Shown: one piece after another, positions 10,952 through 21,979 of the stretch
Layout of the letters: every line of letters begins with the position of its first letter
Numbering within the stretch: the first letter of the stretch is position 1
Assembly (NCBI GenBank): GCA_930367215.1
Contig: OV884057.1
Span: 260,418,339-260,482,338 of the forward strand
Origin: Pollenia angustigena
Taxonomy: Eukaryota > Arthropoda > Insecta > Diptera > Polleniidae
Reading direction: 5' to 3'
DNA: 64,000 nucleotides
Position numbers and translations under genes: made by a program
The notes under the pieces: model-generated
Seen by the model: the letters and a program-made list of their open reading frames with translations, nothing else
Databases searched by the model: none
Told to the model about the DNA's origin: nothing

Positions 10952-11449
10952 GGTGCCGTGCAATAAAGCCATAGGAAATAAAGCCATATGGCTTATTTCT
11001 CACTCCATTGAGAAATAAGGCCATTTGGCTTTATTTCCCTGTAAGGAGTGAAATAAAGCCATACATGACCTTATTTCTTATTTAAATTTTTTCTTTAGTT
11101 AGCTTTAGTTATCGAAGCCGGTATTTGTTATACCATAGAGACGAAAATCCTTGCGCCCGGCCGAAGTCCGGCTACGCTTTGGAGTTTGTTAATATGTTGT
11201 GGCGGCCTGCCGCGCGCGCCACGGTCGCCCGCCGGACGCGCTTCCTCCCCTCTCCCTTCCACCTACTGTACCATATTTTTTCAACACTTGATAATGGCAA
11301 CTCATTCTTTTGTCAATTTGTAACCATAACAATTCCACTGTTATGGCGTTATTTCCACTTTGGTTATTAAGCGATTATGGTATTATTGCACTCGGATGGT
11401 GGTAATATGGCCATATGGCTATATATCCTATGGCTTACTACACGGCACC
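10952..11449. mobile_element. Foldback element with GGTGCCGTG ends
   Basis: The arms begin GGTGCCGTGCAATAAAGCC and, inverted, GGTGCCGTGTAGTAAGCC. They carry repeated short modules (AAATAAAGCCATATGGCTTA type). The flanks ATGCAAAAC and ATGAAAAAC match at 8 of 9 positions and are the probable target duplication. The core (about 11095-11250) is strikingly GC-rich and includes GCGCCCGGCCGAAG and GGCCTGCCGCGCGCG. That core is shared with the second foldback at 27604-28691. No transposase is seen. Confidence 0.65.
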
Positions 11450-11712
11450 ATGAAAAACATCTCAAGTTGATTAAAGCTAAATTTGAGTTCAAGTACACAT
11501 CGGCAAAATTTCAATTATTTTTGTTTTTTTATTTTGTGCAGTAGCATTTGGAAAATATGCTTAAGTTTGCGTCTGATCTGTGGTATAAGGAATATTTTGG
11601 ATTAAAAAACTAAAAAAAAAAACTATGACAGCAGAGAATTGATGATTATAATGTTATAGAAGTAAATTTTCAAAAATTTACTTTTTAGTCTAAAATTGCT
11701 CTCCTTCTAAAC

Positions 11713-11916
11713 CAGTGATAACCAAACCCCGAACTAACCAAGCCCCGAACGCACGCACACAAAGATATTATGTACTTGGGTGCGGTCGTAGAAACTGATG
11801 ATAGCCTGATGTTTTGAAACGAACAAAGTTGTTGTATACATGTGAATTGCCGACCGTGTCTGTATGAAAACTACGATTATTGACTTACTCGCGAGCCTAT
11901 GGAGTGGTTATCACTG
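11713..11916. mobile_element. hAT MITE with perfect 8-bp target duplication
   Basis: The 204-bp element starts CAGTGATAACCA and ends TGGTTATCACTG, perfect 12-bp inverted repeats with the CAG-type terminus of hAT elements. The flanks are TTCTAAAC at 11705-11712 and 11917-11924, an exact 8-bp duplication as expected for hAT. It is non-coding and internally GC-richer than its surroundings. Confidence 0.85.
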
Positions 11917-12263
11917 TTCTAAACCAAAAAAGTAGACATAAGCACTTTTTCCTTTTTGCGACTGATTTTATATCTAAATTGAACCGAACTATGGAATTAA
12001 CAAAGTAATTATTTTATTTCCATTAGTTTTCAAATTCGATAAAATTATTGAGACTTCGTCTGGTGCAGACGTAAAAAATCTTTCTGTAATTAAGACGAGC
12101 TTGTTGCTAAAATTTACCACTACCCCATATTCATAACAAATATTTTTGATTTATTAAAGGTTTGTTGAACGTATTTCCTATGAAATTTGATTAAAATATT
12201 TATTAAGTGCTTATTAAAATTGTAATAAAAAAAAAACTCGGTTTTTAATTTCTTTTCAATTAA

Positions 12264-12477
12264 GGCCTGTTTTCACAACTTACCGATAGCTAAAAGTGCA
12301 TTTTAACCGGCCTTATAAAAAGTGTTTCGTTGTTTTAACTTTTACCTAAAGTAAGCGATAAAGGAAATTAAGGTTCATCCTACCTGGTAGGTTAAAGTAA
12401 AGTTGTAATAAAGAAACACTTTTTATAAGGTCGATAAAATCCTACCTTTAGCTATCGGTAAGTTGTGAAAACGGGCC
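12264..12477. mobile_element. Harbinger-like MITE with TAA duplication
   Basis: The 214-bp element has long inverted repeats: GGCCTGTTTTCACAACTTAC and, on the other strand, GGCCCGTTTTCACAACTTAC. These continue through CGATAGCTAAA to TTATAAAAAGTGTTTC, about 60 bp in all. TAA sits on both sides. The GG-starting repeats plus a 3-bp TWA duplication fit PIF/Harbinger. Confidence 0.75.
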
Positions 12478-12480
12478 TAA

Positions 12481-14574
12481 AAGATATTTGGGATATTCAC
12501 AAGTTGTGCTATCATGTTATATTGTCATAATGTTTGACCATTTTACAATTGTTTAAAAATATTGTTGTTGCTTTGTAAACAAAAAGTGTCTTAAATTAAT
12601 AGAACTTTGCTTGCTATGTTTATTGTGCTGTCGTAATTAATCAGAACAGACCTGCGATGAGCGTCTGAGCCGAACTGCTTTAGTTTTTGTAGCCGTCGCC
12701 GTTGATGGTATAGTTTTATCCGGCTAATATCAAATTATATCGGCTGAGGACTCTGATGTTTGGTAAACAGACAAAATAAAATTAATTTGTGATTTGCGTC
12801 TAAAAAATTGAAAATAGTCAGGAAAGATCTAATTTAATTTAATTATTCAATTTATTTAATTTATATATACGATGTTACGTAAATATTTATTTTTTATATT
12901 TGTTTTAAATCAGCTGACTTAAATTCAAAATAGCACACTAATTTATGAGGGGTTGTTCACAAGAGTCGTATTTTTTCCTGTTATTATTTTAAGACTTATG
13001 ACTTTATGACACCTTGTGAATCCCCCAATTATTGTTTTGAAAAATTTGGTAATAAATTTTTGTCCTAATTTTTTCTGTGTATGGCTTAGTTTTTGTTCGT
13101 TGGAATGAATGTTTGATAAATAAACACATGCATTCACAAATATCTATAAGCCAACAGGTGTAAGTTTTATAAATTCATAGCTTAAGGATTTCTACTAAAA
13201 CAACAACGAGAAGCCCTATTACAATATAAAAACAACAACCATACCACTCATTTGAAACGGCTTTATTTTATGTTAATTATAAATAAAAGTATTTAAACTG
13301 CCTACACTTGCTAACACCCCCACACTTTATTGCATCAAATTACAACTGCAACACCAGTAACTTGCAACTCAAGTAGAAAAAACATTTTATTACAGTCTTT
13401 ATAGACTTGAATAAAGCCACATGTACACATGAAATTATACTTAAGTTTAAAAGCTCTTAGAATGTACAATAAAAAAAAAAAACTTAAAAGAAAGGGAAAA
13501 TAAATAACTGAAATTAATGTTTTTGTAGATTAAAAAACAAGAAAATATACTTTATTAAAGAAAATTACCTAGAATATATTTAAGCCAAAAAAAAAAAGAA
13601 AAAAATTAAATGAAATGAAATGACAGGCATTTTCCCAGCTTTATACAAATAATGTTAAATCCAAAAGTGTTAAAACTAATGCCACTGAAAAATTGTTAAC
13701 AACAAAAGAAACAAAAGCTTCAAGTACGTTGCATTCTACTCAACTCTTTTACAGTTGTCGTACAAAAACTCTTTAAACTAACTGTAATTTGTTGCCTCTA
13801 CTTTGTTAACACTGCAGATTGCAGCATGAGAACACACAAACATACTAAAAGTGTTTTAAATGTATGCCTTCATTTGATACGAACAAAAAATAAGAAAGAG
13901 AACAAATGAACAAGTTTGCGTGGGTGTGAAAATAATGACATTGTTGTCGGCAACCTTAATTCAACAAAAAAAAAAAATAGAAGGCTTTTGTTTCATACCC
14001 CAAATATACGAATGTGTATGTGAGAATATGCCTGAATTTCCTTAGTTAAAAAATAATTATGGTACGCTGTATAACCTTGTCATACTTTATTAAAATAATT
14101 ATTTTAATTGTAAACAAGTAAAATGTAAATTAAGGCTTTTGTTTAAAAAAGCTGAAAATTTTAATGAAACTTTCGCTTCAGTAAAAAAATAAATACAATG
14201 AAAACTGAAATCAGATTTTTAAATTCTTCCAACCTTAACTATAACTTTGATCGTCCGTCCGGTGGTAGAATTTCGACCACTTGACCTTTACGGGTGAAAT
14301 AAGTTCTGCTATGAATGTATGTAAATGCGATTCTTTCTTCATCTAAATTTAAGAAAAAAAAAACAAATGCCTTGTCTCATTTCCATTTTTTCGTTTGATT
14401 TTTTTTCGCTTTAAAATCTTAAAAAATTCTAATTCAGCAACCAACGAAACAACACATTTTTAAGGTCCAACAAAAAACACATGTTCTCTTTCTCCCAAGA
14501 GTTGTTCCTTACCATCCAAGTGAACAAGTGAATATAACAAGAAGTCGATTAACTTTCCTCTCGCCGCCTTTCAG
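12481..14574. other. No gene seen
   Basis: AT-rich with many A runs and CAACAA-type repeats (13200-13260, 13680-13800). Around 12640-12760 a GC-richer patch (CCTGCGATGAGCGTCTGAGCC) stands out but has no long open frame. No inverted ends or second copies were found. Confidence 0.45.
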
Positions 14575-15139
14575 GTCCGCTAACGTTAATGCATTGGGCA
14601 TTTCTTTATACAGAAGAACTGTATACAAAATTGACATTTTGAATGGGAGCTCCGCTAGGGAATGGAGGTAAAATAGAAACAAATGTTGGGGATGAAAAAA
14701 AAGTGTGGTCGGTCATACATTTGCCCCATCTTGGGACATTCTAGGCACTGCTGGGTCCAAAATTAGGAACTTCATTAGCCGGGTTTGGGACTCCAAGGTA
14801 GTTATGGCACTTTTTCTTAAATATATTTCTAGTCTGTATTGAACATTTTCCTGTCAATGAATAATAAAGTGGGGTCGGTAATGTTATACCTATACACCTT
14901 TTTCAAAAGTCCTTAAGCAGCCCGAAAAATTCATATTGTTCCCTACGCGTTAAATAAATTGTCTCTACAAAAGTCGCTACTAATTTAAAATTATAAAATA
15001 TGGATCCCTTGATCACTTTTCTGATACCATTCTTAATGACCCTTAGATCTGTGAGATGTTGGAAAGTGGATTCAATATTGGGAGCTCTTCTGCATTGATC
15101 AAATAGTTATTTTTATAGTTTTCCCAAAGTTTTTGACTT

Positions 15140-15641
15140 TCTTGCGAGTTCGTTATAATCGTATTATTTTCGCCTTTTTAGGATGATTGAATGTGCCTCC
15201 TATGGGTTCCATAAAGTTTTTTGATTTGCCTGTGTTGAAGTCATAGTGGTTCTTCGATTTCTTTGTATTGACAATGTGCAAAGACGTTCTTTGCGGGCTT
15301 GCATTTATTTCTAATAAAATTATTGAGACGTTGGTATTTATTATGCCATAAGGCTCGGTGTTTCTTCGGCCATGCAGTATTATTTCGGTTTGTTATTCTT
15401 TCACCAAGAATGTTTGATGTTTGTTTAAATAATTATCAGCTATCTTTAAATGTTCCAGATTTAAGTCCGTATTAGTCTTTGGGCGTTTGATTTTTGACGA
15501 ATTTAACCCGATTTTAGCTGATAGTAAGGTGTGGTCACTTTGAACATTTGCTCCAGAATGCTGGATGAAAATTTGTTGTTTATTAAAATAACAAATATGC
15601 ATGTGGCAGTGCAAAAAATTGAACTGGTAACAAAGAAACAA
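15140..15641 (-). pseudogene. LINE ORF2 remnant (endonuclease tail)
   Basis: On the minus strand a 82-codon open frame (15641-15393) contains GANVQSDHTLLSAKI at its middle. This resembles the SDH-L motif near the end of the APE-type endonuclease of RTE/CFDP2-like LINEs. After a stop the reading continues in other frames with basic linker sequence (RNRR, NQKTLW, KLWENYKNN). No reverse-transcriptase motif remains. Length and frame breaks make it a fragment. The clade is an inference from the SDH context. Confidence 0.45.
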
Positions 15642-15950
15642 AGTATTATGCTTTTATTTTTGTTTTTTCTTTTTGTTTCCTCTTACAACAACAATTAGAG
15701 TTGACAAAAAATCAAACAATTGTAGTCGGGATTGTAAGAAAAGATAAACTCACTGTTTGTTGTTGGTGTTTTGTTTAAGCTTTATGGGTACGGCTTTTTA
15801 TGTTTATAATTATTATTCGCTTAACAGTTTTATTTGAATAATATCTTTAGCTTTTCTTAAATCTTTGGAAGAAGATTCCGGATGATCTGCCCTAAGCAAC
15901 CAGTGAAATGTGCATAGGAATAGCTTATCCCACCAACAATAAATTGCAGG
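15642..15950. repeat. Dispersed repeat B, copy 1
   Basis: About 300 bp are shared with 37840-38150 and, more weakly, with 47690-47920. Matching blocks include AACAGTTTTATTTG, ATATCTTTAGCTTTTC, GATCTGCCCTAAGCAACCAG and GCATAGGAATAGCTTATCCC. There is no coding, and the ends are not resolved. Three copies in 32 kb indicate a mobile or amplified sequence. Confidence 0.6.
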
Positions 15951-16241
15951 TCATCAATGGTAAGAATTGGGAATCTTGAAGAAAAATCAATTGTCGTTAT
16001 AGCTTTCCTTCAGTACAAATTATAATTTATTATGATTAATTTAAGACTGATATATTTTAAAATAAAACTTAAGTTATGACTTAAGTAGAGAATTTTTAAT
16101 AAATGTTAATTTCTAGACGAAGTTTTAAAGCACCGTTTGTCGAAAAAAAGAAGTAAATAGTCTTTACTCATAGATCATTTCGATTATTGATTATTCCAAA
16201 TCAAAACTTAAAGTGTCATTTTTATAAAATATATATAATCA

Positions 16242-16481
16242 GCCATGTCACAGAGTACAATTTCGTTCGGAAACGGAATTCATTCCGTATTTTGGTGCTT
16301 CAGAAAATGACGAAAAAATATTTCGGAATGAAACCATTTTTGTTTTCATGAACGGCATGGGAGTTGTCTGTATCTGAAAGGCCATAAAACTATCAAAATA
16401 CCCTTTCCATCAACAAACAAATATGCTTTCTTCAATTCCGAACGGAATCATTCCGAACGGAATTGTACTCTGTGACATGGC
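16242..16481. mobile_element. MITE with GCCATGTCACAGAGTAC ends
   Basis: The 240-bp element has terminal inverted repeats GCCATGTCACAGAGTACAAT, followed by TTC(C)GTTCGGAA on both sides. The interior has further GGAATGA/TCATTCC inverted motifs. No clear target duplication was found, so the superfamily is open. Confidence 0.65.
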
Positions 16482-17957
16482 CCATTATTTTAAATTGTGG
16501 GTCGAAAACTAAATTAACAATTGATTCGTATTTATATTATTATAACGCCATCGTCGCATTCAATGCCTTTTATCATAAACATAAAATCTATATTTATTTA
16601 TAAATCTCACTAATTATTAACAGAATATGCAACGGATTTAAATTGACATTTAACAGAATGCTACAGAAACGAGATTTATTTATTATTTGCTAAGGACATA
16701 TTTTGGCAGGAAATTGCTAGAAAATAATGATGCGTTAAACATTTCCTCTGTTTTATCATTCGGTAGTTTATCAATTGAAAACTATTTACTAGTATTGTTT
16801 TTGTTAAAGTGAACATCTGACGTGTTTTTATTTCCTTAGCACAAACACACGTGGAAACAGCGCTAAAAAGTACAGTGGAACTTTTTAAATAAAAAAAAAA
16901 AACAAAAAATAATAATTTTGATTTCCTTAGCAATTTGTATAGCTTTTGTAACTCCTTTTCTTAGCCATTTGAAATTTTCCATCTCACTTTTCCTTAATTT
17001 ACAACAAAATTCATTTTTAAGCACAATAAACAGAAATTAAGTATTTTTATTTCTAGCCGACTCCCCACAGTGCAATATAACAGTAAAATGGTAATAATTC
17101 AACTACAAAAATGGAAAAATGTCAATGCTCTTTCTCTTTTATTGTTGTTGTATTCGTATTTTTTTTTCTTTCTTGTTGTTGCATTCAACATAGTTCTTAA
17201 AACTTTACTGCTCGCATACGACCGAAACGTAAAAATTCTTGATGCGAATCCAAAAGTGTCTGTTGCAACTTCTACTGCTACCAGGAGTTAAAAGTTTATT
17301 ACATAAGAAACAAAAATTAAGTTTTTTTTCTTCCTCACCAAATGCCTGTCTCCTCTACAACTGCAGCAGTTTGTACCGCAACAATACATTGAGTTGAAAT
17401 CTTTGTGTAGTTTTATTTTATAGCTTACTTCAAATGATTTTCTCAACTGTGGTGGTATAACTCAACTTTGAATGCAAACTCCCTGTTCATAAATATATCC
17501 AGCTTCTGTTAAGAGCTTACTTACGTACTTTCTTATTTACTGAGTTTTTTTTTTTTTATCCTTCTGCTAGGATTTGTAATGTTTCAGATCATAAAACTTA
17601 AGATTTAGTGTCAGCACAATTGTTGGCATTTTATATACAAATAAAGATGTACACAGTCATAGATGCTTATAAATGTTTGTATGCTGTAGTGTAAGTAATT
17701 CAAAATCTTAAAACTCGTAAGATATACACACATAGTTTTACTCTTTTTTTTTTGTAAACTTTATGTCTTGTTTTTATTTTTAGGAAATAAATATTTTTGA
17801 AAAGTGCGTTTTTGGGAGTTTTTTTTTGTGTCTATGTGACTTTACGATTTTTTCTTTTGTTAAGTTTAAAATTGTAGTCGACTTTGTCAACTTATGTACT
17901 TGGTATACTCAGATATAAAACTAAAAAAAAAATTTCTTAAAAGCCATTCAGTTGGCA
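16482..17957. other. No gene seen
   Basis: AT-rich, with several T runs. Open frames on either strand (for example 16676-16933 minus and 17070-17291 plus) are rich in F/L/K and lack motifs. Confidence 0.45.
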
Positions 17958-17968
17958 AATTGTAGATT

Positions 17969-18098
17969 TATTATACAAACTTTAAAACGAATTAAGTATA
18001 ATAGAGTGCTCGAGTACGTATGAGTCATATATGAAAAGTAGATTATAATAATATCAATCATACGCAGCATATGGCTTGTGGAGTACTATATAGATATA
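17969..18098. repeat. Dispersed repeat F, copy a
   Basis: Shared blocks with 20757-20855 and 21350-21380 include ACAAACTTTAAAACGAAT, TATAATAATATCAATCA and GCTTGTGGAGTA. This copy lacks the LTR that splits the other, so it serves as a related uninterrupted site. It is itself followed by a TA-flanked MITE. Confidence 0.6.
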
Positions 18099-18344
18099 TC
18101 GCACTTGTTCAACAATACTGTATTAACTCAACATTTAAAAGTTTTCAGTAGAAGCAAAACCATCTTTATTTTACATTAAAGGCATAAGGAAAATAATTAA
18201 TAAACAAACCGTTTCATTACCAAAAAGTAGACAAAATACCCCGATATTTTGACAGCGATTAGATATGAATATTACGTGTGGATTTTTTCAAAAAAGTTAC
18301 AAATAAAAATTTTGAGTTAATACACTATTGTTGAACAAGTGTGA
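18099..18344. mobile_element. TA-flanked MITE (mariner-like), copy 1
   Basis: Inverted ends TCGCACTTGTTCAACAATA and TCACACTTGTTCAACAATA continue through TGTATTAACTCAA, about 33 bp. TA lies on both sides. Internal blocks (TTTTACATTAAAGGCATA, GATATGAATATTACGT) recur in a decayed relative at 43385-43573. Confidence 0.7.
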
Positions 18345-18397
18345 TATGTATTTTTTAAAGGGGAAAAAATTTTACCATACAGTATGCAGAAGTATAA

Positions 18398-19052
18398 TTT
18401 CAACATTTTTAATTTTTCGAATTTATTCTATGAGCTAAATTTCAGTTATGTATTTTATAAAGCTTTTTTGTAATAGTTCTATTCCTTTAATTTTTCAGAA
18501 ATGACTTTATACACTACCAGACTATTATATTGTATTTTCTTTTTACATTTTACCTTAGCCTTCCTTTGGAAAGCAATGAGGTATATTGAATGTTCAGAAA
18601 AATTTACAATGGCCCGCTACGGCCGTCGTCAGCATTCTTTGTGTCTCACTGGATAGTGTTACTTTATAAATTGAATGTATTTAACTCAACTATTTTAACA
18701 AATAGAAACTGGGAATTATTTCCTTCCGAAGGTAACTTTATATTATATTCAACATTTTTCATTTTTCGAATTTATTCTATGACGAAGGCCGTAGCGGGCC
18801 AGAAAATGCATTACATTCTACTGGTGTCTAATAATTGTAAATTTTTCTGTACATTCAATATACCTCATTGATTTCCAAAGGAAGGCTAAGGTAAAATGTA
18901 AAAAGAAAATACAATATAATAGTCTGGTAGTGTATAAAGTCATTTCTGAAAAATTGAAGGAATAGGACTATTACAAAAAAGCTTTATAAAATACATAACT
19001 GAAACTTAGCTTATAGAATAAATTCGAAAAATAGAAAAATGTTGAATATAAT
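18398..19052. repeat. Large compound inverted repeat
   Basis: The segment 18398-18612 is repeated inverted at about 18836-19052 with high identity, for example TTTACCTTAGCCTTCCTTTGG against CCAAAGGAAGGCTAAGGTAAA (first 20 bases each). A GC-rich inner pair, TGGCCCGCTACGGCC and GGCCGTAGCGGGCCA, sits at about 18610 and 18787. Between them part of the outer sequence (TTCGAATTTATTCTATGA) appears again, so the structure is nested. Transcription through it would give a long hairpin RNA. Confidence 0.75.
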
Positions 19053-19109
19053 ATAAAGTAACCTTAGAAAGGAAATAATTTCCAGTTTCTATTTGTTAAA
19101 ATAAATGAA

Positions 19110-19313
19110 ATTAGTATTGTGGTTATTTTGTTGAACTATTTATGGTTTTTAATCCAAATTTTTAATATATTTAATTAGGCTTAAGTTCATGAAATTTAAT
19201 TTTTATTAAATTATTTTTATGAAGAAAGGAATTTTACAACATGAAAATTAATTAAAATTGTTATTGATAATCTTTCATTCTTGACGTGGCTCGGGCTCGA
19301 ACCCTGGCCGGCA
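19110..19313 (-). repeat. Family S element arm, direct copy 1
   Basis: This 204-bp segment is repeated in the same direction at 19672-19875 with one difference seen. It holds the inverted-arm sequence of family S (GGCTTAAGTTCATGAAATTT..ACAACATGAAAATTAATT) and ends in the B-box of a tRNA-like core read on the minus strand. Confidence 0.7.
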
Positions 19314-19400
19314 GGTTACCATGACATGTTTCGATCGCAACCACTCGATCTCCTCAGATGGATTTGCCGTCTTACACTCGCAGCCATCGACGACTGCTGA
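19285..19400 (-). repeat. tRNA-like core of family S
   Basis: On the minus strand an A-box-like GAGTGGTTGCGATCG is followed by the perfect B-box GGTTCGAGCCC. The context resembles Ser/Leu-type tRNAs (a GAGTGGTT D-arm). It matches the plus-strand core at 63769-63900, including GCAGTCGTCGATGGCTG. The family arm lies immediately downstream. It is probably a polymerase III promoter relic, not a working tRNA. Confidence 0.6.
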
Positions 19401-19707
19401 CGTCACTAGTCAAACATCAATCCTTAAACCAAATTGTATTTTAACATTTGGTAGATCGAAATTTGCTTTCCTGAATGATTATCCATCCTAATTGATTTTA
19501 CATGTTTTTTCCTTTACTTCTGTTTTTTCGTACTTTCGTCAAGAATTTTTCTTGAAGTCCAAGTACATTTTTTTGTTTTTTCACTTTGTCTTTCTCTTTT
19601 CTGTTGACCTTTTTCAGCACAACTTGAAGGACAAATGTACACATAGAGCTCGTGCCTTAGCTTTAACAATAATTAGTATTGTGGTTATTTTGTTGAACTA
19701 TTTATGG

Positions 19708-20016
19708 TTTTTAATCCAAATTTTTAATATATTTAATTAGGCTTAAGTTCATGAAATTTAATTTTTATTAAATTATTTTTATGAAGAAAAGAATTTTACA
19801 ACATGAAAATTAATTAAAATTGTTATTGATAATCTTTCATTCTTGACGTGGCTCGGGCTCGAACCCTGGCCGGCACGTCAAGAATGAAAGATTATCAATA
19901 ACAATTTTAATTAATTTTCATGTTGTAAAATTCCTTTCTTCATAAAAATAATTTAATAAAAATTAAATTTCATGAACTTAAGCCTAATTAAATATATTAA
20001 AAATTTGGATTAAAAA
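19708..20016. repeat. Near-perfect palindrome with 142-bp arms
   Basis: Arm 19708-19849 is repeated inverted at 19875-20016 around a 25-bp loop (19850-19874) containing the B-box GGGCTCGAACCC. I see about one mismatch. The arms are family S sequence. Such high identity means a recent duplication, ongoing conversion, or an assembly artefact. Confidence 0.8.
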
Positions 20017-20756
20017 ATAAATGAACTATAATTTCATTATAAAAATTTCGTGTTTAAAGATTCTCCTTAGAATACCTTCGCGATTTTATTGCACGCACTT
20101 AAGGACATAAAAAACTTAGGAAAATGTTTATTATTTCAACAATCTTAAAACTTTTTTAAATTTATCCACATTTTATCAGACATCTTGGTTAAAATTTAAG
20201 CCCACCCAACAAACACCTCACCCAACTATGTATATCACTTCTATAATTAAATACTTCTATATTAACACACCTACATAAATAAAAATATTTAATTGAATCT
20301 GGCAATTGAGATACCATTAAAATAATTTTAATACTTATTCGCCTTTCAGGACTACCATAAAAACAATAAAGCATTTATTCTACAATTGAGGCTCAAACAA
20401 AAATATAGACAAAATTTGAACAAAATTAAGAAAACCACATATACAACTTAACCACACACACATACAATATCAAATAAATGCATACCACTCTAACCAACCA
20501 ACCAACCAATTGACTATAAAAAGAGCGGAAATAATAAATGAGAACAGAAAAGCCCGAACACCGTTATTAGGCAATTTACTGGAAATTAATGAAAATGTAA
20601 ATGTCTATATCTGGGTATCTATCTAAATTCGCACTGAAATAAAATTAATACATTAACACCCCGATACATAAATGTATAATTGTAAGTATATATATATTTC
20701 TACGAGGGTTGGTTTAAAATCAGCAGTTTTAATTACATGATTTATGAAAATATTTT
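20017..20756. other. No gene seen; CCAA microsatellite
   Basis: AT-rich DNA with an ACCAACCAACCAACCAA run at about 20495-20512. Nothing else is recognisable. Confidence 0.45.
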
Positions 20757-21380
20757 CTTATTTGGTCTACAAACTTCAAAACGAATAGTATAATCGAGTG
20801 CACGAGAACGTATCAGTGATATATGAAGAGTTATAATAATATCAATCAAACGCAGTGTTAAAGAAAAAGGGCCAAAGTTTAATTTAAAACTAAAATTATT
20901 TATTCGCAACCTAACTCCTTCAATATTCAAGCGCAACTAACTAAATGTAAAAACAATTTTACTTTAACTAATCCAAAATTGAAGTAGATAACAAATTAAC
21001 GGATCTTATAATAAAAAGTACATGTATAAAATATTATGTACATTGTATTTATGTAGCTTGTATTACGCATCAATTTAATTATTAAGATCTCAACTTGAAT
21101 ACCGTTGGATCGTAAATTTACTATAATTCTCCTTTGTTTTGATTTTACTCAATAAAAGCTTTATAATATAAAATGATGAGAGCAAATGATTGTTTCTTTT
21201 TTGTCGTAATTAACTTAAGCTCAAATTTACTTAATAATAAACTCACTAAAATTGAAAAATATAGTTAAAGTTAGTTACAAAACTAGTGTACTGTAACAAA
21301 ATATAAAATAATTTACGTACTAAATAAAATTAAGATATATTTTGTAACACGCAGCGTACGCTTGTGGAGTAATACACCTT
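20757..21380. repeat. Dispersed repeat F, copy b, split by an LTR
   Basis: The left part 20757-20855 matches 17969-18065 and the right part (GCAGCGTACGCTTGTGGAGTA) matches 18066-18085. They are separated by exactly one 494-bp sequence flanked by CGCAG. The uninterrupted copy a proves that the intervening DNA is an insertion. Confidence 0.65.
20856..21349. mobile_element. Solo LTR, 494 bp, 5-bp target duplication
   Basis: It starts TGTTAAAG and ends TTTGTAACA (TG..CA with TGTTA/TAACA inverted ends). It is flanked by CGCAG at 20851-20855 and 21350-21354. A polyadenylation-type AATAAA lies at about 21151. No gag-pol or second LTR is adjacent, so it is a solo LTR left by recombination. The TGTT..ACA ends and 5-bp duplication would suit BEL/Pao or Ty3 families. 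Confidence 0.8.
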
Positions 21381-21979
21381 ATCCTGTTTTTACACAGCAG
21401 ATATGTTCCAGAGGATACCGTGCAAAAAATCTTGTAACAAGATAAATGATTAATGAAAAAATTTTCTCATGTTGTGTTATATATGTCATTTTACTTGGTC
21501 TTACTATTAAAGTCTGTTCCTGATCCAGCGTTGACAGTGCAATACATAAAATGCAAACTTCTTCTCGTGTAGAATTTTTCGAAGCACTTATCGAGATTCA
21601 CAATCCCTATTTGAGTTTTGCTTGTTTTTGCTGCTGCTCAGATTTTATATCCTCATGAATATTTTGGCTAAAACTTGATTTTTCTGAAAAACAATGTACT
21701 CCTTTCTTTGGCCAGGAGGAACAAGAATTCATTTATTTATTTGTTGGATATTCTACAACAAAACTTAAGTTTTAAAAAAAACACAAGTATACCATAAGTT
21801 AAAAATAATTACTAAGAAGAATAATAATTGAAAAATAGCAAAAGTATAAAATAAGTTAAAAGTAACTACTAAAAAAAATAATAATAATTTAAGTAACAAT
21901 AATAATAATAATATGTTTAATTGGGTGTGGAGTCTAGATTTATTTATATCGGAAATATTCGGAAAAGTTACGTTCGAGA
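21381..21979. other. No gene seen; ATAA-rich tail next to the LINE
   Basis: AT-rich with AATAATAATAATAAT runs at about 21870-21912. The simple sequence lies on the 3' side of the minus-strand LINE and could be part of its tail, but that is not shown. Confidence 0.4.

Noticed and set aside
11125..11370. 81-codon frame with GC-rich codons and RATVARRTRFLP
   Set aside because: It lies across the GC-rich core of a foldback element; the composition comes from the repeat.
18590..18871. 93-codon frame
   Set aside because: It runs through the inner part of a large inverted repeat.
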